From assembly GCA_034519525.1 (NCBI GenBank), contig JAXHOJ010000043.1, positions 80,614-144,613 on the forward strand: a stretch of DNA of 64,000 nt, read 5' to 3'. The notes below the pieces were generated by a model. It saw only the letters and a program-made list of their open reading frames with translations. It did no database searches and had not been told where the DNA came from. The DNA is from Gemmobacter sp034519525 (GTDB lineage: Bacteria > Pseudomonadota > Alphaproteobacteria > Rhodobacterales > Rhodobacteraceae). Positions within the stretch are counted from its first letter, which is position 1. Each line of letters begins with the position of its first letter. Below are positions 51,224-61,300 of this stretch, in pieces. Made by a program: the position numbers and the translations under genes.

Positions 51224-52441
51224 ATGAGCAATCATTCCCCCCTTTCGGATGTACGGACCACGGCCCTGGCGGCCCCCACCCTGGATATCGTGACGCCACA
51301 GGCGATCCGCACGCTGTTCTGGCGGCCGCGCTTTCTGGCCGATGAACCGGCGCTGGATCACCTGCCGCTGCTGTTCTGGCTGACCGAGGCGGTGGCCCCG
51401 GCCTGTATCGTCGATCTGGGCTGCCGGCAGGGCACCGCGCATCTGGCCTTCTGCCAGGCGGTGGACAAGCTGGGGCTGGAGGCGCGCTGTCTGGCCCTGG
51501 GGGCCTGGCCGCAGGGCCTGCCCGAGATGCTGCGGCGGCAGAGCGCGGAATTCTATGAAGACATCTCGCATCTGCTGCGCGGCCCGGCCTCGGCCGCGCT
51601 GGCGCTGGCGGGCGGGGTGCAGGTGGATATCCTGCATGTCGATCTGGAGGCGCTGGCCGAAGACCAGGCCGGCGACCCCGAGGCGCTGGTGGCGGCCTGG
51701 GCCCCGCGCATGACCGACCGTGGCGTGATCGTGCTGCAGGGCACGGCCAGCCTGGGCACCGCCGGGCTGGAGGCGCTGCGCCGGCTGGCGGGGCGCCATG
51801 CTTCGGCCAGTTTCGATCATGGCCGGGGGCTCATGCTGCTGCTGGTCGGCACTGCCCCGGCGGATCGCGTCGCCCGGCTGGCCGCCCTGCAGACCGGGAT
51901 GCCGGGGCACAGCACCGTGCAGCAGATCTTCCGCCGTCTGGGCCGCGCGCTGCGGCTGGAATGTGCGGTGGGCGGATCGGCGGCCGCCGAGACGGTGGCG
52001 GTTCATGCCCCCGTTCATGCGCCCGTGCAGGCCTCCGCCTGGGCCACCTCCGCCGCAGCTGCCGATCCCGCCGAGCTGGAGGCGCTGCGTCAGGCGCTGG
52101 AGGCCGAGCGGGCCGCCACGCGGTCGCTGCGCGAAGATCAGGCCCGGGCGCTGTCGGGGCTGACCATGGCCCAGGCCCAGGCCCAGGACGAGATCGCCCG
52201 GCTGCAGGCCGAGGCCGCCGATCTGCGCCGCGCCGCGCAAAGCGCCAGCGAGGCCAGCAACCCCTCGGAAGAGGCCGATCGCCTGCGCGCCGAAATCGCC
52301 CGGCTGCAGGCCGAGGTGGATCAGCAGCGCGCGCGCGCCGATGCCTTTGAACAGCACAGCCATGCGCTGCAGGCCAGCACCTCGTGGAAGGTCACCGCGC
52401 CGATGCGGCGGCTGGTGATGATGGCGCGGCGCGGCGGCTGA
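51224..52441 (+). CDS. Methyltransferase-like protein with C-terminal coiled coil
   Basis: 405 residues. Residues about 45-210 resemble class I SAM methyltransferases (Methyltransf_24 type): ACIVDLGCRQGTAHLAFCQA, VDILHVDLEALAED, RMTDRGVIVLQGTASLGTAG. The glycine-rich motif I is modified (GCRQG), so activity is uncertain. About 275-385 is a long Ala/Arg/Glu coiled coil (EALRQALEAERAATRSLRED; RLRAEIARLQAEVDQQRARA) ending in HALQASTSWKVTAPMRRLV, a tail often seen on glycosyltransferases and methyltransferases of surface-glycan clusters. Start 51224 with AAGG ten bases upstream. May methylate, or organise, a glycan-assembly complex (inference). Confidence 0.65.
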   Translation: MSNHSPLSDVRTTALAAPTLDIVTPQAIRTLFWRPRFLADEPALDHLPLLFWLTEAVAPACIVDLGCRQGTAHLAFCQAVDKLGLEARCLALGAWPQGLPEMLRRQSAEFYEDISHLLRGPASAALALAGGVQVDILHVDLEALAEDQAGDPEALVAAWAPRMTDRGVIVLQGTASLGTAGLEALRRLAGRHASASFDHGRGLMLLLVGTAPADRVARLAALQTGMPGHSTVQQIFRRLGRALRLECAVGGSAAAETVAVHAPVHAPVQASAWATSAAAADPAELEALRQALEAERAATRSLREDQARALSGLTMAQAQAQDEIARLQAEAADLRRAAQSASEASNPSEEADRLRAEIARLQAEVDQQRARADAFEQHSHALQASTSWKVTAPMRRLVMMARRGG

Positions 52442-52445
52442 TCCG

Positions 52446-53909
52446 GTGGCCCCGCAGCTGAGGGCGGAACCCGGCGGCTGGCTGCGGCTGGCCGGATGGG
52501 GCAGCGGGGCGCCGCCGCTCTGCCGGGTGCAGGCCGGCGGCGTGGCCGTCGATCTGCCGTTCCGCAGCTTTGTGGGGTCCGAAGGCCCTGCGGCGCTGCT
52601 GCGCCTGCCCGCCTTCCTGTTCACCCGTCTGCCCGAAGGGCCGGTGGACGGGTCGGGCGGGCTGGTCTGCATGGTGGCCGGTCTGTCCTGCCGGATCACC
52701 CGCGCCGATCTGCGGGCCGGGCTGGAACTTCTGGCGCGGGCCGAAGATCCGGCCGATCTGCTGCGCGCGCTGGAACTTGCGGCGGCGGCGGGCCTGTTCG
52801 CAGAGCTCAGCCCCGGTGCCCAGGCCCGGCTGGTGGATCTGGCCGAACGCGAACAGCTGGCGGCGCTGCTGCCCGATCTGCCCGATCTGGCCGAAGCCGC
52901 CGCCCCCCTGGCCGAACCCGCCGCGCTGGACCGGCTGCGCGATGGCTATGCCGCCGCCCGCGCCGCCGATCCGGCGCGCGATCCGGGCGATGTGCTGGCC
53001 GAGGTGCTGGGGGCCGAAGTGCCGCCCGCCGGTCTGGTGCTGACCCTGGCCGAGGATTTCTGCCGCGCGGGCCGCATGGCCGCGCTGGCCGCTCTGGTGC
53101 AAGCGCGCGGCGTGGGTCTGCCCGCCCCCAGCCCCGGCGATGGCTGGACGAATTCGGCCCTGCTGCCCTTCCTGATCCTGTCGGGCGATCTGGCGGGGGC
53201 GCAGGCGGCGCTGGATCATCTGGCGGCGGATCACCGGGGCTGGCTGGTGACACCGGCGCTGGCCTTCGTGGTGGATCACCTGCTGGCCGCGCCACTGCTG
53301 CCCGAAACCCCGGCGCTGCTGCGCGGGGTGCTGGCGGTGATCGCGGCGCAGGCGCAGGATGGCTGGGGCCGCGCGCCCTGCCGGGTGCTGATCGCCACCG
53401 GGCTGCGGCTGCTGGCGGCGGATCTGCCTGCCGATCTGGCCGCCGATGTCGCCACCGCCCTGCTGCGCAGCCATGGGCTGTCGCCCGCCTTCTGGGCCGG
53501 GGCTGCGGCGCTGGACCTGCCGCCCGCGCTGCGGCAGGCGCAGGGGGATTTCGCGCTTGTGTCGGCCCTTGTGCGGGACGGTGGCCAGACGGCTGGCCAG
53601 ACGGATGCGGCCCGCGCGGCGCTGGCCCGGCTGGCGGCGGCGGGGGTGCAGGGCGTGGCGGCCTTCCGCGCCGAATGTCCGGCGCTGGCCCTGCCCGATG
53701 ACCCCGAGGCGCTGCTGCGCCGCCATGCTGCCCCCCGCGGCACCGGATGTCGCGCCCGACCGGCTGGAGGCCCTGCGCGCCGCCGTGGCCGCCCGGCTGG
53801 AACCGGCGCTGCCCGAAGGGGCGGCGGCCTTGCGCGCGGGCTTTGTCCTGGCCCGGCGCCTGCAGCAGGCCGGGGCCGAACCGGCGCTGGCGCAGGCTCA
53901 GGCGGCTGA
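52446..53909 (+). CDS. Helical-repeat protein, probable N-terminal half of a frameshifted glycosyltransferase
   Basis: 487 residues from a GTG. Up to about residue 428 it is a plausible all-helical, Ala/Leu-rich repeat protein (ELLARAEDPADLLRALELAA; LLPFLILSGDLAGAQAALDH). Beyond that the translation turns into Gly/Arg/Pro nonsense, because at a C6 run (about 53731-53736) the natural frame shifts. With one C fewer the reading continues as RRHAAPAAPDVAPDRLEALR into the next gene, giving a single protein of about 1,140 residues. If the sequence is right, translation instead restarts at 53725. No domain recognised in this half. Confidence 0.6.
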   Translation: MAPQLRAEPGGWLRLAGWGSGAPPLCRVQAGGVAVDLPFRSFVGSEGPAALLRLPAFLFTRLPEGPVDGSGGLVCMVAGLSCRITRADLRAGLELLARAEDPADLLRALELAAAAGLFAELSPGAQARLVDLAEREQLAALLPDLPDLAEAAAPLAEPAALDRLRDGYAAARAADPARDPGDVLAEVLGAEVPPAGLVLTLAEDFCRAGRMAALAALVQARGVGLPAPSPGDGWTNSALLPFLILSGDLAGAQAALDHLAADHRGWLVTPALAFVVDHLLAAPLLPETPALLRGVLAVIAAQAQDGWGRAPCRVLIATGLRLLAADLPADLAADVATALLRSHGLSPAFWAGAAALDLPPALRQAQGDFALVSALVRDGGQTAGQTDAARAALARLAAAGVQGVAAFRAECPALALPDDPEALLRRHAAPRGTGCRARPAGGPARRRGRPAGTGAARRGGGLARGLCPGPAPAAGRGRTGAGAGSGG

Positions 53910-55872
53910 ACTGGCGGCGCTGCTGCCGGCCCTGGGCTGGCGGCAGGGCGGGCTGGCGCTGGGTCTGGCCACGCTGCCCGGCCTGATCCGCGCCCGCCGC
54001 CGCGCCGCGCTGGCGCCGCTCTGCCGCGCGCTGGACCAGATGACCGCGGGCGATCCGCCCATGCCCGATGCGCTGCCCTGGCTGCTGGCCCGCATCCATC
54101 AGGCGCTGGAGGACCGGCCGCAGATCGCCGCCGATCTGGCGCCGCTGCTGGCCCGGCTGGCCGCCCGCACCACCCCCGGGGCGCTGGCGCCGCTGCCCGC
54201 AGGGGCCAGCCCGCTGACCGATACGCTGGTGATGATCCGCGCCGTGCGGGAGCAGGGGGCGCAGCTGCCGGGCTGGCTTGCGGGCCTCGCCCCCTTCGGC
54301 ATCCCGTATCTCTGCGCCGGGATGGACGGGCCAGAGACGCAGGTGGCGCAGATGCTGGCCCTGCTGGATCGCGCGGCGGATCAGGGCTTTGCCCATGTCT
54401 GGATCATCGAGGCCGACAGCCAGCTGGACCCGCAGGCGGTGTTCGGCGCCTTCAGCTGGCGGCTGGCCGATTATTATGGCCGCTGGCAGCAGCCGAAACC
54501 GGGCTTCCGCGACAAGGGAATGGCCGGGGGAATGGCTGGGGGCACCGCCGGGGCAGGCGCGCTGGATCTGGCGCCGGTGGCGGGCGGCCATGCCGATGCG
54601 GGGCTGGGCTATGCGCTGTCGCGCCGGGCGCTGCTGGCGATCCGGGCGCAGCTGCAGACCGAAGCGGGCGCCCGGCTGGCGCTGCAGGCGACAGAGCCCG
54701 ACCGGCTGGTGGGCGCGCTGCTGGCGCGGGCGGGCATCGGGCCGCTGGCCCCCGATCACAGCGGCGCCCTGCTGCGCCCGGCGCGGCCCGGCGGCCTGCC
54801 GGTGCCGGGGGCGGTGCCGGGATTTATGCCCTCGGTCGCCAGCGGGGCGCGGGCCGGCCATGGCGCCCCGCCCGCCCCGCCCATGGCGCTGCGCCCCGCA
54901 AGGCTCTGGCCCGCCACGATCCCGGCGCGCATCGGGCCGTCTGGCCGGGCGCTGACGCTGGCGGCGGGCGCAGACCGGCTGGCGCAGGCGCAATCCGCCC
55001 CGGTGGCGGTGATCTGCGTGTTGCGCAACGAGATGTTCTTCCTGCCGCAGTTCCTGGCGCATTACCGCCGCCTGGGCGTGACCGCCTTCCTGATCGGCGA
55101 CAACGGATCGGATGATGGCAGCGCCGAATATCTGGCGGCCCAGCCCGATGTCGTGCTGTTTTCCGCCCCCACCCCGTTCCGCGAGGCGATGCAGGGCACC
55201 GAATGGAAGATCGCGCTGATGGCCCAGCTGCGCCCCGGCGGCTGGAGCCTGATTGCCGATGCCGACGAGCTGCTGGTGGCGCGCGGGCTGCGCGGCCCCG
55301 GCCATCCGCAGGGCTGGCAGGGCGGGCTGTCGCTGCCTGAGTTCCTGGCGCAGCCGCAGTTTGCGGGCTGCGATGCCTTCCGGCTCATGATGCTGGACAT
55401 GTATCCCGAAGGCCCGCTGTCGCAGGCCAGCTTCGCGGGGGGCGACCCCTTTGCCGAAGCGGGCCTCGCCGACCGCGCGCCGTTCCGGCCGCAATGGCTG
55501 GGCCATGGCCCCTATTCCGACCGCCGCGCCGTGACCAGCGCCCTGCGCCACCGCCTGCTGCCCGGCGCCCGGCCTGACATGTTCGTGGCCGAAAAGGTGG
55601 CGCTCTTCCGCTATCGCCCCTGGATGCGGCTGTCGGTCAGCCTGCATTACGCCGCCGAAGTGCAGCTGGCCCCACAAGAGCTGATCTTCGCGCATTTCAA
55701 ATACACTGCCGAATTCCGCGCCAAGGCCCGGCGCGAGATCCGCCGCGGCCAGTATTACGACAATGCCGCCGAATACCGCCGCTACATGGCGCTGCTGTCG
55801 GAAGGCCGGGCGGTGATCGCCGATCCGGCGGTGTCGGTGCCCTGGCGGCAGGCGGTGGCGGGCTGGCTGTAA
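53725..55872 (+). CDS. Glycosyltransferase family 2-like protein (Glyco_tranf_2_4 type)
   Basis: 715 residues from the ATG at 53725, possibly the C-terminal part of a larger protein. After a helical region (to about 190), a segment LADYYGRWQQPKPGFRDKG near 248-266, then from about 425 a GT2_4 domain: VICVLRNEMFFLPQFLAHYR, FLIGDNGSDDGSAEYL, LIADADELLVARG (acidic metal/donor site), and a C-terminal VAEKVALFRYRPWMRLS with HFKYTAEFRAKARREIRRG. Homologues of this domain act on surface glycans. It abuts convergent galE. Donor unknown. Confidence 0.72.
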   Translation: MLPPAAPDVAPDRLEALRAAVAARLEPALPEGAAALRAGFVLARRLQQAGAEPALAQAQAAELAALLPALGWRQGGLALGLATLPGLIRARRRAALAPLCRALDQMTAGDPPMPDALPWLLARIHQALEDRPQIAADLAPLLARLAARTTPGALAPLPAGASPLTDTLVMIRAVREQGAQLPGWLAGLAPFGIPYLCAGMDGPETQVAQMLALLDRAADQGFAHVWIIEADSQLDPQAVFGAFSWRLADYYGRWQQPKPGFRDKGMAGGMAGGTAGAGALDLAPVAGGHADAGLGYALSRRALLAIRAQLQTEAGARLALQATEPDRLVGALLARAGIGPLAPDHSGALLRPARPGGLPVPGAVPGFMPSVASGARAGHGAPPAPPMALRPARLWPATIPARIGPSGRALTLAAGADRLAQAQSAPVAVICVLRNEMFFLPQFLAHYRRLGVTAFLIGDNGSDDGSAEYLAAQPDVVLFSAPTPFREAMQGTEWKIALMAQLRPGGWSLIADADELLVARGLRGPGHPQGWQGGLSLPEFLAQPQFAGCDAFRLMMLDMYPEGPLSQASFAGGDPFAEAGLADRAPFRPQWLGHGPYSDRRAVTSALRHRLLPGARPDMFVAEKVALFRYRPWMRLSVSLHYAAEVQLAPQELIFAHFKYTAEFRAKARREIRRGQYYDNAAEYRRYMALLSEGRAVIADPAVSVPWRQAVAGWL

Positions 55873-55893
55873 CGCCCGCCGCCCGCCGCACCG

Positions 55894-56910
55894 CTAGCGG
55901 CTGAAGCCTGCGCCCTGCGCCCAGCCCCAGGCATCGCCGATCATCTGCCGCAGGGTCGACCGTTTCGGCTCCCAGCCCAGCTCTTCCACGGCGCGGGCCG
56001 AACCGGACACCAGCGCGGTGGCATCGCCCGCCCGGCGCGCGCCCTCGATGATCGGCACCTCGCGGTTGGTGACGGCGCGGCTGGCCTCGATCACCTCGCG
56101 CACGCTGAATCCGGTGCCGGTGCCCAGATTGAACACCCGGTTGCCCTTGCCCTCCAGCAGCCAGCGCAGGCCCAGCACATGCGCCTCGACCAGATCCATC
56201 ACATGGACATAATCGCGCACGCAGGTGCCATCGCGGGTGGCGTAATCCGATCCGAACACCGTCAGCGCCGGGCGCTTGCCCGCCACGGCATCCAGCATCA
56301 GCGGGATCAGATGGGTTTCGGGATCATGCTGTTCGCCCACCTCGCCCTCGGGATCGCAGCCCGCCACGTTGAAATAGCGGAAGATCACATGGTTCAGCCC
56401 GTGGGAGGCGCCGAAATTCGCCAGCATATCCTCGATCGCGCGTTTGCTGGCGCCATAGGAATTGATCGGGCGCTGCACCGAATTTTCATCCAGCAGCACA
56501 CCATCCTGATCGCCATAGGTGGCGCAGGTCGAGGAGAAGACGAAGTTCTTGCAGCCTGCCGCCAGCGCGCCCTCGATCAGGTTCAGCGCGCCCATCACAT
56601 TGACCCGCCAGTATTTGCCGGGATCGCGCATGCTTTCGCCCACCAGGCTCAGCGCCGCGAAATGCAGCACGGCCACGGGCTGATGTTCGGCAAAGGCGGC
56701 ATCCACATCGGCGCGGTTCATCAGATCACCCCGGAAGAACGGCCCGAATTTCACCGCCTCTTCCCAGCCGGTGTTCAGATTGTCGAAGGTGACCGGCTCG
56801 AACCCCGCCCGTTTCAGCACCTTGCAGGCATGGGCGCCGATATAGCCCGCGCCGCCCGTCACCAGAACCTTCTGTCCCCCACCCATCTGTCCCATGCCCG
56901 CCTGCCCCAT
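55894..56910 (-). CDS. galE: UDP-glucose 4-epimerase GalE
   Basis: Interconverts UDP-glucose and UDP-galactose. 338 residues. KVLVTGGAGYIGAHACKVLK (NAD-binding), LHFAALSLVGESMRDPGKYW, FVFSSTCATYGDQDG (Ser), SYGASKRAIEDM (Tyr/Lys), FNVAGCDPEGEVGEQHDPET and FGSDYATRDGTCVRDYVHVM (sugar-binding loop) fit GalE. I choose ATG 56910 because GGGAG lies six bases upstream. Divergent from ugd. A 15-bp tandem repeat sits right upstream of the ribosome site. Confidence 0.95.
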   Translation of the reverse strand: MGQAGMGQMGGGQKVLVTGGAGYIGAHACKVLKRAGFEPVTFDNLNTGWEEAVKFGPFFRGDLMNRADVDAAFAEHQPVAVLHFAALSLVGESMRDPGKYWRVNVMGALNLIEGALAAGCKNFVFSSTCATYGDQDGVLLDENSVQRPINSYGASKRAIEDMLANFGASHGLNHVIFRYFNVAGCDPEGEVGEQHDPETHLIPLMLDAVAGKRPALTVFGSDYATRDGTCVRDYVHVMDLVEAHVLGLRWLLEGKGNRVFNLGTGTGFSVREVIEASRAVTNREVPIIEGARRAGDATALVSGSARAVEELGWEPKRSTLRQMIGDAWGWAQGAGFSR

Positions 56911-56934
56911 GCCCGTCTCCCTGATCCCTGCCGC

Positions 56935-56964
56935 GCAAACCGCCGTCTCGCAAACCGCTGTCTC
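56935..56964. repeat. 15-bp tandem repeat upstream of galE
   Basis: GCAAACCGCCGTCTC followed directly by GCAAACCGCTGTCTC (one mismatch), 25 bp from the galE start and in the shared galE/ugd promoter region. It may be an operator or a slippage product. Confidence 0.6.
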
Positions 56965-57113
56965 TATGACGCACAGCCTGCGGCCAATGCAATCGGGCCG
57001 CAACCGGCGGCGGGCAGAAAACCGCGCATCTGCGGCGCATCCGCCGCGCGGCTTTACCCCCGGGGCGCAAGTCTTTAAGCAGAAGGCGGTTCCGGTTCCA
57101 GGGCGAGGCTGCC

Positions 57114-58280
57114 ATGAAGATTGCTGTTGCGGGTATCGGCTATGTCGGCCTGTCCATCGCCGTGCTGCTGGCGCAGCGCCACAGGGTCATGGCGCTGGAT
57201 GTCGATCCGGCCCGGGTGGCGCGGCTGAATGCGGGCCAGGCGCCGATCCAGGACCCCGAGATCGAGGCCTGTCTGGCCAATGCCCGGCTGGATCTGACCG
57301 CCACCACCGATCCGGCCGAGGCCATGGCAGATGCCGATTTCGTGGTGATCGCCACGCCCACCTCTTATGATGCGCAGACCAACCGCTTTGACACCACCTC
57401 GGTCGAGGCGGTGGCGGAAACCGCGCTGCGGCTGGCGCCGGGCGCGCATGTCGTCATCAAATCCACCATCCCCGTGGGGTTCACCGCCGATCTGGCGGCC
57501 CGGCTGGGCAGCGACCGCATCCTGTTCTCGCCGGAATTCCTGCGCGAGGGGCGGGCGCTGCATGACAACCTCTATCCCTCGCGCATCGTGGTGGGCGGGG
57601 CGGGGGCGGCGGCCGCGACCTTTGCGGGCCTGCTGCGCGAGGGGGCGCTGGCGCCGGATGTGCCGGTGCTGATCTGCGGCGCGCAGGAGGCCGAGGCGAT
57701 CAAGCTGTTCGCCAATACCTATCTCGCGCTGCGCGTCGCCTATTTCAACGAGCTGGACAGCTATGCCCTGGCCCATGGGCTGGACAGCCGCCAGATCATC
57801 GAAGGCGTCAGCCTCGATCCGCGGATCGGCCAGCATTACAACAATCCCTCCTTCGGCTATGGCGGCTATTGCCTGCCCAAGGATACCAAGCAGCTGCTGG
57901 CCAATTACGACCGGGTGCCGCAGAACCTGATCCGCGCCGTGGTCGAGGCCAATGCCACGCGCAAGGATTTCATCGCCGAGCAGATCCTGGCCCTGCGCCC
58001 GGCGCGGCTGGGGGTCTACCGGCTGGTGATGAAGGCCGGATCCGACAATTTCCGCGACAGTTCGATCCAGGGGATCATGAAACGGGTGAAGGCCAAGGGC
58101 ATCCCCGTCACGGTCTATGAACCGCAGCTGGCAGAGGATCATTTCTTCAATTCGCCGGTGGAACGCGATCTGGCCGCCTTCAAGGCGGGCTGCGACGTGA
58201 TCCTGGCCAACCGCATGGCGCCCGATCTGGCCGATGTGGCGGGCAAGGTCTTTACCCGCGATCTGTTCGGGGCGGATTGA
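57114..58280 (+). CDS. ugd: UDP-glucose 6-dehydrogenase
   Basis: Oxidises UDP-glucose twice to UDP-glucuronate with NAD. 388 residues, the short Gram-negative form. IAVAGIGYVGLSIAVLLAQR, VVIATPTSYDAQTNRFDT, VIKSTIPVGFTADLA, FSPEFLREGRALHDNLYPSR, EAIKLFANTYLALRVAYFNE, and the catalytic-Cys motif FGYGGYCLPKDTKQLLANY are all present; MKAGSDNFRDSSIQGIM follows. GAGG nine bases upstream of the ATG. Gives an acidic sugar for the polysaccharide. A strong hairpin separates its stop from the RTX gene. Confidence 0.97.
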   Translation: MKIAVAGIGYVGLSIAVLLAQRHRVMALDVDPARVARLNAGQAPIQDPEIEACLANARLDLTATTDPAEAMADADFVVIATPTSYDAQTNRFDTTSVEAVAETALRLAPGAHVVIKSTIPVGFTADLAARLGSDRILFSPEFLREGRALHDNLYPSRIVVGGAGAAAATFAGLLREGALAPDVPVLICGAQEAEAIKLFANTYLALRVAYFNELDSYALAHGLDSRQIIEGVSLDPRIGQHYNNPSFGYGGYCLPKDTKQLLANYDRVPQNLIRAVVEANATRKDFIAEQILALRPARLGVYRLVMKAGSDNFRDSSIQGIMKRVKAKGIPVTVYEPQLAEDHFFNSPVERDLAAFKAGCDVILANRMAPDLADVAGKVFTRDLFGAD

Positions 58281-58320
58281 AAGCGCCGCTTAAGGGCGCC
58301 GCCTTCGCATCTGACGGAAG

Positions 58321-58352
58321 GCCCGCCCCGGCACCATGTGGTGGGGGCGGGC
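58321..58352. terminator. Bidirectional hairpin between ugd and RTX gene 2
   Basis: GCCCGCCCC (58321-58329) pairs with GGGGCGGGC (58344-58352), with an inner CACC-ATGT-GGTG stem. It lies between two converging stop codons, 41 bp after ugd and 7 bp after the RTX gene. Confidence 0.75.
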
Positions 58353-58358
58353 GGGGGC

Positions 58359-61300
58359 TTACAGGAACTGCAGATCGTCTGCCGTCATATTGGCCAGGCT
58401 GACATTCTCGATGCGGATCACATTCAGCCCGTCACCGCCCTTGTCATAGACCACGGATGTGCCCACCTGCTGCGCCGCCGCCTGGAAGGCCGCGAAATTC
58501 GCGATCTCGCTGCCCGCGGCAAAGCGCAGCACATCATGCTCGGCGCCATTGGCGCTGAGCATGAAATTGCTGATCGTATCCACCCCGAAACTGCCCGCGA
58601 AGATGAAGACATCGGCGCCGCCAAAGCCGTTCAGCGTGTCATTGCCCGCACCACCGGTCAGCGTGTCATTGCCATCGCCCGCGAACAGCTGGTCGTCGCC
58701 CGCATCGCCCTGCAGGTTGTCATTGCCGGCTTCGCCATAAAGCGTGTCATTGCCATTGCCGCCCGACAGCGTATCCAGCCCGTCCCCGCCCCAGAGCAGA
58801 TCGGCGTCATCCTCGCCCAGGATATTGTCATTGCCCACCCCGCCAAAGGCGGTATCGGCGCCGGTGCCGCCCAGCAGCCGGTCATTGCCCTCGTCGCCGA
58901 ACAGGCTGTCATTGCCGGTGCCACCATTCACCGTGTCATTGGCAAGGCCCCCGCGCAGCACATCATGGCCCGCATCGCCCCACATCAGATCATTGTCTTC
59001 CTGGCCTGACAGGCTGTCATCGCCATCGCCGCCATAGATCCGGTCGACCCCGGCATTACCGTTCAGCGTGTCATTGCCCGCATCGCCCAGCAGGCTGTCG
59101 GCACCGCCGCCGCCCTGCACCAGATCATTGCCATCGCCGCCGGTCAGCGTATCGGCGCCCTCGTCGCCCGCCAGGGCATCATTGCCCGCAGCCCCCACCA
59201 GGCTGTCATTGCCATTGCCGCCCGACAGGTCATCATTGCCGGCCTCGCCCTGCAGCAGGTCATTGCCGTCATTGCCCAGCAGCTGATCGGCATCCGCCCC
59301 GCCCAGCAGCGTGTCATTGTCGGCGCCACCCTGCAGGGTGTCGCGGCCCGCCCCGCCCAGAATCCGGTCGCGCCCCAGATCGCCATTGGCGAAATCATGG
59401 CCCGCGCCCGCGTCGATCTGATCATTGCCGCTCCAGCCCATGAGGCTGTCATTGCCGGTGCCGCCATAGATCAGGTCGATGCCCTGGCCGCCCTTGACCG
59501 TATCATTGCCGCCATCGCCATAAAGGATGTCATCGCCATCGCCGCCGTTCAGCATGTCATTGCCGCCGGCCTTCGGCGCCTTGTCCAGTACGATGTCGAA
59601 CCAGGTCAGCGCATCGCCAGAGTCATAGAATTCCGGCCGGATGCGCATGTTTTCCAGATCGAAATAGCCGCTGCTGTGCTTGGCGGGATCATAGTTTTCC
59701 AGCGAAACGCCATAGAAGCGGGTGATGACCCACAGCCGGAATTCCTCCAGCGACAGGGCGCCGTCGCCGCGCAGCAGATCGGCGCCTTCGCCACCGTCCA
59801 GCGCATCATTGCCCGCCCCGCCGATCAGCAGATCATGGCCGAAATCGCCAAAGGCCGCATCATTGCCCGCGCCGCCCACCAGCACATCATTGCCAAAGCC
59901 GCCCAGCATGTTGTCCGATCCGGCCTCGCCGAAGATCAGGTCATCGCCGCGGTTGCCTTCGCCCGCATCATCGCCCGCGCCGCCAAAGATCAGGTCGGCC
60001 TTGTCGTCGCCGTGGAATTCGTCATTGCCGCCGCGCATCACCAGGATGTCGCGCCCCGCATTGCCGCCGATGTTGTTGCCAAAGCCGTTGTCGAAATAGA
60101 TGTCGTCGCCAAAACCGATGGTCTGGGTCGAATCCTCCAGATCCAGCTGGTTGTTCAGCCCCTTGTCCGAGCGATTCAGGATATGGTCATGCCCGTCGGT
60201 CTGGCCAAGCGCGGTATCGGCGGTGCCAAAGCGCACCACCTTCACCGTCGGATCGGCGGGGGTATCATTGATCTCGGTGGGGGTGGGCACCTTGATGAAC
60301 GGGTCGTAGAAATGCCCGCTGCCGCCGGTATTCGTGCTGTCCAGATCGAAGATGCTGACGCTCAGCTCCGACAGCTGGACATTCTTCAGGATGATGGTGC
60401 CCCGCGCGCTGGTCAGCACCACATCGCTGCCCTGCTGTTTCATCAGCGAGAACAGGTAATCGGCGCTGGCGCCGGTGGCGCTCAGGTCCAGCCGGTCCAG
60501 CTTGGCGTCGAAATCCCAGATCGTGTCCACGCCATCGGCGGGCCGGGTCACGATGCTGCGCTTGCCGGTCACGCTGTCCAGCAGGTAATCATGGTTGCGC
60601 CCGATCACGAAGATATCGGCCGATTTCGCCACCGCCTGCGCGGTATCCACTTCGGACGCCAGCAGGTTGATGCCCTTGGTGAAGATCCAGGCCGCCACCG
60701 CCTGCCAGTCGGCCGTGCCCAGCTCGGCCTTGGCCTGATTGGCCAGCAGCGCCAGTTCGGCGGCATAGGCCGGGCTGTAATCACCGTAGAAGGTGTTGTT
60801 CTGCGCGCCGCCGATCAGGATGTCATTGCCGGTGCCGCCGAACAGCCGGGTGCCGCCCGCCACGCCGAAGGTGGCCCCCGCCGCATCGGTATAGGTGGTG
60901 CGCGCGGTCGATCCGTCCACCAGATCGGCGCCGCTGCCGCCATCCAGAAAACCGATCAGATTGGCGCCGCGCACCACATCATTGCCCGCCCCGCCGGCCG
61001 CGCCGCTGAAGCCATAGGCCGGGCCGGATTTCGGCCCGAAATCCCCCGCCGCCGTGGTGGCGGGCGACAGCGGCGACATGATCACCGTATCATTGCCCGC
61101 GCCGCCATCGGCAAAGATATCGGACCCGTGGTTGGTTTCCAGATAATCATTGCCATTGCCGCCATAGACCACGTCATCATTATGGTCGCCAAAGACAAAG
61201 TCATTGCCATTGCCGCCATAGACGATGTCATTGCCCTTGTTGCCGCCGACGTGATCCGATCCGGTGCCGCCGAACAGCGTGTCATTGCCATCAAACCCGC

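Noticed and set aside
47754..51299. 1,181-codon open frame antisense to the large glycosyltransferase
   Set aside because: Shadow caused by high GC: Gly/Arg/His-rich, no domain, and the plus strand has clear GT2 and GT4 motifs. The same applies to 52807-55695 on the minus strand.
51224..52441. Confident assignment as an active methyltransferase
   Set aside because: Motif I is altered (GCRQG) and half the protein is coiled coil, so only methyltransferase-like is justified.
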